Origin: an uncultured Lachnospiraceae bacterium
GTDB lineage: Bacteria > Bacillota > Clostridia > Lachnospirales > Lachnospiraceae
Length of the DNA stretch: 5,360 nucleotides
NCBI GenBank assembly: GCA_900553305.1
Contig: USDI01000165.1
Span: forward strand, 1-5,360
Direction of reading: 5' to 3'
In this document: piece after piece, positions 1-5,360 of the stretch
How the letters are laid out: each line of letters opens with the position of its first letter
Position numbering within the stretch: the first letter of the stretch is position 1
Notes under the pieces: generated by a model
Seen by the model: the letters and a program-made list of their open reading frames with translations, nothing else
Databases searched by the model: none
Told to the model about the DNA's origin: nothing
Made by a program: the position numbers and the translations under genes

Positions 1-2
1 AA

Positions 3-1151
3 GAAAAAGATTTAAAGAGCGGTAAAAATGTGGATATTGCGAAAGAAAATGTAAACAGTGGAAGGCAGCCGGAAATTGACATTGCCAAGGTCGTTTTCGT
101 ACTCATGGTGGCTGCCGTACATATTACCATTGACTGTGTACCACCGGAGGCCCTTTCCGAAGGGCTTCCGTATGTATTTGATTCCGTCATCGGAGGTCCG
201 ATGATTGCACCGGGACTCATGTTTGCGATGGGAGCCTGCCTTGTTTACAGCAGAAGACAGGGGTGGAAGGATATTTTCCACAGAGGAATTTTTATTTTTA
301 TTCTTGGATTTGTCTTAAATCTGTGCCGGTATACGATACCGGATCTGATCGGGTATGCAATTTCAGGGGATGCCGCCAGGTATCTTGACCCGATCCTGTA
401 TCAGACCTTTAATAATGATATATTTCAGTTTGCAGGACTGGCGTTGATGACTATTGCCCTGTTCCTTAAGTTGAAATTAAAGGATGGGGTTATGATTGCG
501 ATTGCTCTGCTTTGTTCGATTGTCGGAACGCTGCTTAACGGAGTGGATGTGGGATCGGTTCCCGGAAATATGATACTTGGGTATTTTGTCGGCGTGGAGG
601 ACGCAGCCGGAGATGTACTTTCTTATTTTGTTTATCTGAACTGGCTGATCATGCCCGTAAGCGGATATGTCTTTGGCAAGCTCCTGAAGCGTATGAAGGA
701 CAAGGATCTGTTTTACCGGATGGCGGTACCGGTCTGTCTGCTGGTAGCAGTTCCTTATTATGTGCTTCATATCAGAAACCGGATTGGCATGTTTGGTCTT
801 GGAGAGTCATGCTATTATCATGTGACGACGCCGGATGTATTAATCTGTCTGGTGACAGCAATCGGAATGTATGGAATTTATTACTTTATCGGAAAAGGTC
901 TACCGGAAAAGGCAATTGCGGCAGCTTACCGGATTGGCGCGGATATGACGGCCTTTTATTTCATTCACTGGCTGTTCGTTGCATCAATTGTATATTTGGG
1001 ACTGTATCTCATACGTGGTACGCAGGTTCTTCCGATGGCGGGTATTCTGCTTCTTGCGCTATTGGTAACGGTGATTTCCCTTGTGCTTGCAGATCTCTGG
1101 ATGCATAAGTGGAAGAACATTGTATTCCGGAAAGTAAGGAAGGTAAAATAA
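3..1151 (+). CDS. Multi-pass membrane acyltransferase-like protein (5' end probably outside window)
   Basis: Polytopic inner-membrane protein resembling the acyltransferase-3 / heparan-glucosaminide acetyltransferase-like families, which move acyl groups onto cell-surface sugars or other extracytoplasmic acceptors. The frame is open to the left edge. The first possible start inside is GTG at 30, which gives 373 residues, but only a weak Shine-Dalgarno precedes it, so the true start may lie upstream. Counting from that GTG, an R-Q-P-E-I-D segment (residues 12-17) leads into the first hydrophobic helix, which ends in His31; this resembles the Arg...His arrangement at the start of acyltransferase-3 proteins. 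A second helix carries M-F-A-M-G (64-68) followed by Arg75-Arg76, and F-Y-F-I-H-W lies at 309-314 in a late helix. About ten hydrophobic segments are visible, and the C-terminus is basic. The phosphatase gene follows after 67 bp with no terminator between. Family assignment is moderate; the substrate is unknown. Confidence 0.7.
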   Translation, partial: EKDLKSGKNVDIAKENVNSGRQPEIDIAKVVFVLMVAAVHITIDCVPPEALSEGLPYVFDSVIGGPMIAPGLMFAMGACLVYSRRQGWKDIFHRGIFIFILGFVLNLCRYTIPDLIGYAISGDAARYLDPILYQTFNNDIFQFAGLALMTIALFLKLKLKDGVMIAIALLCSIVGTLLNGVDVGSVPGNMILGYFVGVEDAAGDVLSYFVYLNWLIMPVSGYVFGKLLKRMKDKDLFYRMAVPVCLLVAVPYYVLHIRNRIGMFGLGESCYYHVTTPDVLICLVTAIGMYGIYYFIGKGLPEKAIAAAYRIGADMTAFYFIHWLFVASIVYLGLYLIRGTQVLPMAGILLLALLVTVISLVLADLWMHKWKNIVFRKVRKVK

Positions 1152-1218
1152 GCTGCAATATAAAAATATGAAGCAGTAATAGAAGACAGGAATCAGGAAA
1201 TCAAAGGAAAGAGGAATT

Positions 1219-2820
1219 ATGAAAAAGCGGAAATTAGGAACAAAAGTAATTATTTTGATGGTGGTATTTTCCCTGCTTATTATTATATCGACCTGTATTG
1301 CAGTCGTGGTACGATATCGGGCGGATGCCCTGGAGAGATCCCGTGGACAGGCGTTTGCCTATGCGAAAACGGCGGCAGCTTACATTGACGGTGACCGGAT
1401 CGAAGGGTATTTAACGACCTTACAGAAGGATGACTATTATAAAGAGGTGGAAAACTTCTTAAATGCGAGTCAGGACTATTCGGACCTCAAATATTACTAT
1501 GTTTATGTTCCTTATGAAGAGGATCTTGTTTATATCTGGGATGCCGATGAGGAAGAGGGAGCCTGTGAATTAGGCGATCATGAGGATTATATGAAGGGTG
1601 GCAAGGAGGTTACCTTTGCAGCCTTCCAGAAGGAGCCGGAAGAGCGGGCACTGGTTTCCATGGATGAAACCTATGGCTTCATCACATCGGTGGTTGCCCC
1701 TGTTTATAACAGTAACGGTGATCCTGTGGCACTTGTCGGAGTGGATATTTCCATGCCGGGTGTCTGGGAGGCAATTGCGAAATTTATCTTTGCAACGAGC
1801 ATCAATATCGTACTGGTGATTCTGGTATTCAGTGCCGGACTCTTTGCCGTAGTAAGACAAAAGCTGATTCATCCCATCAGTCTGTTAAATAAGGCATCCG
1901 GAGAGATGGTAAGCAATCTGGAATCCGGAGAGGTATTTGAGATTGATGTACATACAGGGGATGAGATTGAGGAGCTTGCCCGATCCTTTGAGAAGATGTA
2001 CGGGGAAGTCGGTGACTACATCCGCAGACTTTCCGAGGTGACCGCCGAGAAGGAGAGAATCGGAGCAGAGCTTTCGGTTGCAACGAGGATTCAGGCGAAT
2101 ATGCTGCCGAGCATTTTCCCTGCGTTTCCGGATAGAAAAGATGTGGATATTTATGCAACGATGCATCCGGCGAAGGAGGTTGGCGGAGACTTCTATGACT
2201 TCTTCCTGATCGATTCGTCACACCTAGGTGTCGTGATTGCCGATGTATCGGGTAAGGGTGTACCGGCAGCCCTCTTCATGGTGATTGCGAAGACCTTAAT
2301 TAAGAACCGTGCCCTGATGGGAGGAACGCCGGCAGAGATTCTTGCTTTTGTAAACAATCAGTTATGTGAAAACAATGAAGAGGAAATGTTCGTAACCGTA
2401 TGGCTTGGCATCCTGGATCTGACAACCGGCCTGATGACAGCTGCCAACGCAGGACACGAGTATCCCGTACTGAAACGTGCCGGAGGTGAATTCGAGCTAT
2501 TCAAGGATAAGCATGGATTTGTTCTGGCCGGAATGGAGGATTCCGGATACCGGGATTATGAAATCAGTTTCGCACCCGGAGATATGCTGTTTGTTTATAC
2601 GGATGGAGTGCCGGAAGCAACGAATGCACAGAAGGAGCTTTACCGGACGGACCGTATGGTGGAAGCCCTGAACCGGCATGCATCGGAAGGGTGCGAGCCG
2701 CTTCTGCATGAAATGAAGGAGGAAATTCAGAGCTTTGTACAGGAGGCACCGCAGTTCGATGATATTACGATGCTGGCACTGACCTATTACGGACCGGAAG
2801 CAGCTGAACCGGAGCAATAG
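1219..2820 (+). CDS. Membrane-anchored SpoIIE/PP2C-family serine phosphatase with extracytoplasmic sensor and HAMP domain
   Basis: Predicted Mn/Mg-dependent protein serine/threonine phosphatase of 533 residues. In this family (RsbU, RsbP, SpoIIE) such enzymes usually dephosphorylate a STAS-domain anti-anti-sigma protein, releasing a sigma factor or other output. Order of parts: short basic N-terminus; TM1 about 9-31; outside sensor region about 32-187, Cache-like, with a V-A-P-V-Y...V-G-V-D-I pattern near its end; TM2 about 189-212; HAMP about 213-265 with Pro219; a coiled linker reaching R-I-Q-A-N-M-L-P (290-297); and a PP2C domain to the C-terminus. Metal and catalytic motifs are intact: E-V-G-G-D-F-Y-D (320-327), A-D-V-S-G-K-G (341-347), N-A-G-H (410-413), Y-T-D-G (460-463) and F-D-D-I-T (513-517). 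The ATG is preceded by AAAGGAAAGAGGA (1203-1215). The ligand and target cannot be read from sequence; no kinase or STAS partner is adjacent on the right. The short gap to the upstream acyltransferase suggests co-transcription. Confidence 0.93.
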   Translation: MKKRKLGTKVIILMVVFSLLIIISTCIAVVVRYRADALERSRGQAFAYAKTAAAYIDGDRIEGYLTTLQKDDYYKEVENFLNASQDYSDLKYYYVYVPYEEDLVYIWDADEEEGACELGDHEDYMKGGKEVTFAAFQKEPEERALVSMDETYGFITSVVAPVYNSNGDPVALVGVDISMPGVWEAIAKFIFATSINIVLVILVFSAGLFAVVRQKLIHPISLLNKASGEMVSNLESGEVFEIDVHTGDEIEELARSFEKMYGEVGDYIRRLSEVTAEKERIGAELSVATRIQANMLPSIFPAFPDRKDVDIYATMHPAKEVGGDFYDFFLIDSSHLGVVIADVSGKGVPAALFMVIAKTLIKNRALMGGTPAEILAFVNNQLCENNEEEMFVTVWLGILDLTTGLMTAANAGHEYPVLKRAGGEFELFKDKHGFVLAGMEDSGYRDYEISFAPGDMLFVYTDGVPEATNAQKELYRTDRMVEALNRHASEGCEPLLHEMKEEIQSFVQEAPQFDDITMLALTYYGPEAAEPEQ

Positions 2821-2846
2821 GGAGATTTTAGGAAAAGAAAGCAAAG

Positions 2847-2862
2847 ATTAGTTGACACTAAC
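2847..2862. promoter_or_regulatory. Putative TetR operator O1, overlapping the tetR -35 box
   Basis: Inverted repeat TTAGT-TGAC-ACTAA (2848-2861) with perfect 5-bp arms around a 4-bp centre. With one flanking base on each side it matches the site at 3591-3606 at 11 of 16 positions; the differences are the four central bases and the first base. The -35 hexamer of the tetR promoter lies in its centre and right arm, so a bound repressor would block RNA polymerase. That the adjacent TetR protein binds here is inferred from position and from the recurrence of the motif. Confidence 0.7.
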
Positions 2863-2880
2863 TTCGAAATATGATACTCT
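2852..2880 (+). promoter_or_regulatory. Probable sigma-A-type promoter of the tetR gene
   Basis: A perfect TTGACA -35 box lies at 2852-2857. The -10 box is less certain: TACTCT (2875-2880) has the ideal 17-bp spacing but only three consensus matches, while GATACT (2873-2878) matches four with 15-bp spacing. TATGAT (2870-2875) is the best hexamer but only 12 bp away, which is too close. No terminator separates this promoter from the phosphatase gene, so read-through from upstream could add to tetR expression. Confidence 0.6.
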
Positions 2881-2883
2881 CAT

Positions 2884-2908
2884 TTTGTTAGCGTACACTG
2901 TTAACAAA
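2884..2908. repeat. Inverted repeat in the tetR leader, possible second operator
   Basis: Perfect 7-bp arms TTTGTTA (2884-2890) and TAACAAA (2902-2908) are separated by 11 bp. The same stretch contains GTTAG-C-GTAC-ACT (2887-2899), a degraded copy of the O1/O3 pattern with the same 4-bp central gap, and a GTTAAC hexamer (2900-2905) that also occurs in O3. It lies between the promoter and the ribosome binding site, where a repressor could act as a roadblock. The arms are AT-rich and the loop is long, so it is unlikely to be a terminator. Function is uncertain. Confidence 0.4.
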
Positions 2909-2911
2909 CGA

Positions 2912-2921
2912 AGAAAGGTGG
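2912..2921 (+). promoter_or_regulatory. Ribosome binding site that fixes the tetR start at 2927
   Basis: AGAAAGG (2912-2918) extended by TGG pairs well with the 3' end of 16S rRNA and sits about 8 nt before ATG 2927. It argues against the longer in-frame reading from TTG 2852, which has no comparable site and whose TTG is part of the -35 box. Confidence 0.8.
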
Positions 2922-2926
2922 ATCAT

Positions 2927-3544
2927 ATGCCGAAGGATAAAACCGCAAGCCACATTCAGGTAATGGCAGCAGTAAAAGAAGAATTTCTTGAAAAGGGCTT
3001 TGAAGCAGCTTCCGTCCGCAGCATTGCGGCACGGGCCGGAATGTCCGCTGCAGGGCTTTACCGGCATTACCCCAATAAGGAAGCCATGTTTGAGGATCTG
3101 GTACAGCCATTGATTCAGGAAATGGATGAATGGGTGTGCCATCATAAAGAGAGGGCATACGCAAGGATGCAGCAGGGAGACGAAGGAAAACAGGAACTCT
3201 TTGGGGAATCCATGATTGATCTCATCCGGGATGTGGTTTATCCACAGAAGGAGATCTTTCAGGTGCTGCTTTGCGGTGCTTCAGGATCACAGTATGAGGA
3301 TTTCATGCATGACTATGTGGATGCACAGCAGCAGGATATGATCACCGCTTTTTCTTATATGAAAGAACATGGCTATGCCATAGAGGAAATCTCACAGGAG
3401 GAATTACATATGCTCCTCAGTGCATATACGACAGCCATCTTTGAGCCGGTCATACATAATTATTCCGAGGAACAAATGAATCACTGCCTTGATACCGTCA
3501 ACCGGTTTTTCATGCCGGGCTGGAAGGAGATCATGGGCTTTTAA
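2927..3544 (+). CDS. TetR/AcrR-family transcriptional repressor
   Basis: Predicted ligand-responsive DNA-binding repressor of 205 residues, a usual length for the family. The N-terminal domain (about 8-55) carries the TetR helix-turn-helix, with S-V-R-S-I-A-A-R-A-G-M-S (29-40) and the recognition end A-A-G-L-Y-R-H-Y (41-48), followed by K-E-A-M-F (51-55). The rest (about 60-205) is an alpha-helical ligand-binding and dimerisation domain ending in R-F-F-M-P-G-W-K; the inducer cannot be predicted. ATG 2927 is chosen because of the strong ribosome binding site just before it. The gene has its own promoter with an operator-like repeat, ends in an intrinsic terminator, and is followed by an ABC transporter gene whose leader carries almost the same repeat. 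This indicates autoregulation plus control of the transporter. The longer frame from TTG 2852 would translate the promoter and is rejected. Confidence 0.93.
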   Translation: MPKDKTASHIQVMAAVKEEFLEKGFEAASVRSIAARAGMSAAGLYRHYPNKEAMFEDLVQPLIQEMDEWVCHHKERAYARMQQGDEGKQELFGESMIDLIRDVVYPQKEIFQVLLCGASGSQYEDFMHDYVDAQQQDMITAFSYMKEHGYAIEEISQEELHMLLSAYTTAIFEPVIHNYSEEQMNHCLDTVNRFFMPGWKEIMGF

Positions 3545-3570
3545 AAGAAACCGCAGGGTTTCTTTTTTTT
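3543..3570 (+). terminator. Rho-independent terminator of tetR
   Basis: Perfect 10-bp stem AAAAGAAACC (3543-3552) / GGTTTCTTTT (3557-3566) with the tetraloop GCAG and an uninterrupted run of eight T to 3570. The stem includes the last two bases of the tetR stop codon, so the message ends almost with the reading frame. The stem is AT-rich apart from its loop-proximal GC pairs. It should separate tetR from transporter transcription, so the transporter needs its own promoter. Confidence 0.88.
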
Positions 3571-3590
3571 ACGTGAGCGAACACCTAATG

Positions 3591-3606
3591 GTTAGTGTTA
3601 ACTAAC
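3591..3606. promoter_or_regulatory. Putative TetR operator O3 upstream of the ABC transporter
   Basis: Perfect inverted repeat GTTAGT-GTTA-ACTAAC, with 6-bp arms and a 4-bp centre. It shares both arms with the site at the tetR promoter (2847-2862), apart from the outermost left base. It lies between the tetR terminator and the transporter start, about 95 bp before the GTG, which fits repression of the transporter by the TetR protein. The TTAG...CTAA arms also faintly recall DtxR/IdeR-type iron boxes, a less likely alternative. Confidence 0.7.
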
Positions 3607-3624
3607 AAAAGTTACCTGTATGAA
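3596..3624 (+). promoter_or_regulatory. Tentative promoter of the ABC transporter gene
   Basis: TATGAA (3619-3624) is a reasonable -10 box preceded by a TG dinucleotide at 3617-3618. The hexamer 17 bp upstream, TGTTAA (3596-3601), is a poor -35 but occupies the same place within operator O3 as TTGACA does within O1. No better pair was found in 3571-3700. TATAAA at 3674-3679 lacks a -35 at suitable spacing and is too close to the ribosome binding site. Confidence 0.35.
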
Positions 3625-3685
3625 ATTTACAAATCATTGGACAGGGAAACCAATCAAAGAACTGCCCAATTGATATAAAAGTCCT

Positions 3686-3694
3686 GGAGGAGGA
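3686..3694 (+). promoter_or_regulatory. Strong ribosome binding site deciding the GTG start at 3701
   Basis: GGAGGAGGA ends 6 nt before GTG 3701, which is ideal spacing. The next in-frame ATG (3719) is 24 nt away, too far for this site, so initiation at GTG is preferred. Confidence 0.85.
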
Positions 3695-3700
3695 ATAACA

Positions 3701-5360
3701 GTGAAAAAAGACAACGTGATGAAAGTCATCAACGAGTATGCCGGTTCCTACCGGTATGTGATCGTGTTAGGACGTGTACTGGCAGCACTGAGTGCGCTGG
3801 TCGGCATGGTTCCCTATTACGATCTGTGGAGAATTATTAAGGTAGCAGTCAGTGGAGAGAATCTTTCGCAGATTTCCGGGCTTGCCTGGCAGGCGGTCGG
3901 AATTATGATTTTATCCATGCTGATGTATGTCGGGGCATTGATGTGTACCCATGTTTCGGCATTCCGGGTACAGGCCAATTTGAGAACCCGCCTGATGAAG
4001 CATATCGTAACCCTTCCGCTTGGCGTATTTGATCAGGCAGGAACCGGTAAGATCCGTCGTATTGTCAACGAATCTTCCGCAGCAACCGAAACCTATATTG
4101 CACATAATCTTGCAGATAAAGCAGTTGCGAGCGCAACACCGGTAGGGCTTGTCGTTCTGATGCTTGCCTTTGACTGGAGAATCGGTCTGATCTGTCTGAT
4201 TCCTGCCATAATCGGTTTTCTCTTCATGATGGGAATGATGGGTAAGGAAATGCAGGAAAAGATGAGAGAGTACCAGAATGCCTTAGAGGTGATGTCCAGT
4301 GAGGCGACGGAGTATGTCCGTGGAATCCCGGTAGTTAAGACCTTCGGGCAGACGGTATTTTCCTTTAAGCGTTTTAAAAATGCTTTGGATGATTATGAAA
4401 AATGGTGCGTGTCCTATACGATTTCCTTAAGGAAATCCATGATGGGATTCATGACCGGAATCAATGCGATCTTTGTGGCACTTGTTTTTGCCGGATTTAT
4501 CTTTGCAAGAAACGGTGTGACCTCGGATCTGATTCTCAACATGATGTACTACATTATCATTACGCCGCTTCTTACGGTGACCCTCACCAAGATTGCCTAT
4601 GCCGGTGAACAGGAAATGCAGGTCATTGATTCAATTAAACGTATTGACGGCATTCTGAACATCCAGCCGCTTTCCGAAACGGATCAGGCAAAGCAGCCGA
4701 AGGATTATTCCGTAGAGCTTAAGAACATCCGCTATCGCTATCCGGATGCGGAAAATGATGCGATTCATAATTTAAGCCTTTCCATCCCGAGCGGACAGCA
4801 TGTGGCGTTCGTTGGTCCAAGCGGCGGCGGTAAAACCACAACCGCAGCGCTCATTGCACGGTTCTTTGATGTACAGGAGGGCACCATTGAAATCGGTGGT
4901 GTGAATGTGAAGGAAATCCCGCAGAATACATTAATGAAGATGGTATCCTTCGTATTCCAGGATAATAAGCTTTTAAAGGGAACGATCCTTGACAATGTCC
5001 GTCTGGCGAAGCCGGAAGCAACCGATGCGGAAGTCATGGAAGCTTTGAAAAAGGCACAGTGCATGGATATCATTAAGAAGCTTCCCGATGGCATTCATAC
5101 TGTCATCGGTACGAAGGGCACCTACCTGTCAGGAGGCGAGCAGCAACGGATTGCGATTGCAAGAGCCGTGCTTAAGAATGCACCGATCCTGATTTTGGAT
5201 GAAGCAACCGCATTTGCAGATCCGGATAATGAAGCCATGGTACAGAAGGCCTTTGAAGAACTGTCGGTTGGCAAAACCCTGATTATGATTGCACATCGCT
5301 TAACAACAGTTGCCGATGCGGACCGTATCTTTGTACTGAAGGACGGCACCTGTGCGGAGT
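3701..5360 (+). CDS. ABC half-transporter, fused membrane and ATPase domains, YbtP/IrtA-like (3' end cut by window)
   Basis: Exporter-fold ABC half-transporter; 553 residues are visible before the right edge, so probably only a few dozen C-terminal residues are missing. The membrane domain (about 15-300) has six likely helices near 19-46, 62-86, 138-157, 160-180, 248-269 and 276-297. The ATPase domain (about 335 on) has A-loop Tyr347, Walker A G-P-S-G-G-G-K-T (372-379), Q-loop Gln420, signature L-S-G-G-E-Q (476-481), Walker B Asp500 with catalytic Glu501, and switch His532, so it should be active. Unusually, the D-loop region reads A-F-A-D-P-D-N-E (504-511) instead of the common S-A-L-D. I associate this form with the YbtP/YbtQ and IrtA/IrtB siderophore importers and their relatives. 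Half-transporters work as dimers, so a partner gene probably follows. GTG 3701 has a strong ribosome binding site, and the upstream operator-like repeat suggests TetR control. A drug or lipid exporter remains possible. Confidence 0.93.
   Translation, partial: MKKDNVMKVINEYAGSYRYVIVLGRVLAALSALVGMVPYYDLWRIIKVAVSGENLSQISGLAWQAVGIMILSMLMYVGALMCTHVSAFRVQANLRTRLMKHIVTLPLGVFDQAGTGKIRRIVNESSAATETYIAHNLADKAVASATPVGLVVLMLAFDWRIGLICLIPAIIGFLFMMGMMGKEMQEKMREYQNALEVMSSEATEYVRGIPVVKTFGQTVFSFKRFKNALDDYEKWCVSYTISLRKSMMGFMTGINAIFVALVFAGFIFARNGVTSDLILNMMYYIIITPLLTVTLTKIAYAGEQEMQVIDSIKRIDGILNIQPLSETDQAKQPKDYSVELKNIRYRYPDAENDAIHNLSLSIPSGQHVAFVGPSGGGKTTTAALIARFFDVQEGTIEIGGVNVKEIPQNTLMKMVSFVFQDNKLLKGTILDNVRLAKPEATDAEVMEALKKAQCMDIIKKLPDGIHTVIGTKGTYLSGGEQQRIAIARAVLKNAPILILDEATAFADPDNEAMVQKAFEELSVGKTLIMIAHRLTTVADADRIFVLKDGTCAE

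Noticed and set aside
28..30. ATG at 28 as start of the first gene
   Set aside because: It is out of frame with the acyltransferase reading frame.
1152..1218. Possible promoter or terminator between the first two genes, with TATAAA near 1159 and CTGC/GCAG arms
   Set aside because: There is no -35 box at suitable spacing, and the 4-bp arms have a long AT-rich loop and no T-run.
1570..2221. Several open frames in other frames and on the minus strand within the phosphatase gene
   Set aside because: They overlap a gene with complete PP2C motifs; their compositions, rich in Ser, Arg, His and Cys, are typical of shadow frames.
2788..2815. CCGG-flanked near-palindrome at the end of the phosphatase gene as a terminator
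   Set aside because: It lies inside the coding region, its arms are short and no T-run follows.
2852..2926. N-terminal extension of the TetR protein by 25 residues from TTG 2852
   Set aside because: The TTG is part of a perfect TTGACA -35 box inside an operator, has no ribosome binding site, and the added residues precede a normal TetR N-terminus at the well-supported ATG 2927.
3636..3654. ATTGG...CCAAT inverted repeat in the transporter leader
   Set aside because: The arms are only 5 bp with a 9-bp spacer, and the repeat does not resemble the two operator sites; chance is a sufficient explanation.
4765..5349. Minus-strand open frames opposite the ATPase domain
   Set aside because: They mirror a well-conserved ABC ATPase on the plus strand, lack ribosome binding sites and show no recognisable domains.

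Overview
The window looks like chromosomal DNA of a moderate-GC member of the Firmicutes, most plausibly a Clostridia/Lachnospiraceae-type gut anaerobe. This is inferred from strong AG-rich Shine-Dalgarno sequences, mixed ATG/GTG starts, short AT-rich gaps, a U-tract intrinsic terminator and a PP2C/SpoIIE-type phosphatase. No species can be named from the sequence alone. All four genes lie on the plus strand, and no RNA gene, insertion sequence, CRISPR array or phage signature was seen.

Left half (1-2820): a multi-pass membrane acyltransferase-like protein, probably running in from the left edge, is followed 67 bp later by a membrane-anchored SpoIIE/PP2C serine phosphatase with an extracytoplasmic sensor region and a HAMP domain. 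No terminator is visible between them, so they may be co-transcribed. The phosphatase has every catalytic motif. Its expected partners, an anti-sigma-type kinase and a STAS antagonist, are not in the window.

Right half (2847-5360): a self-contained regulatory cassette. A TetR-family repressor gene (ATG at 2927) has its own promoter, whose -35 box sits inside an inverted repeat (2847-2862). It ends in a clean intrinsic terminator that overlaps its stop codon. Beyond the terminator, a near-identical inverted repeat (3591-3606) precedes an ABC half-transporter with fused membrane and ATPase domains (GTG start at 3701), which runs off the right edge. The duplicated operator suggests that the TetR protein represses both itself and the transporter. 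The transporter's AFAD-type D-loop (residues 504-507) resembles the YbtP/YbtQ and IrtA/IrtB group of exporter-fold siderophore importers more than ordinary drug exporters. A second half-transporter gene is expected just past the right edge.

Nothing here amounts to a clearly undescribed system. The points most worth following are the paired operators with a possible third site, and the identity of the transporter's substrate.
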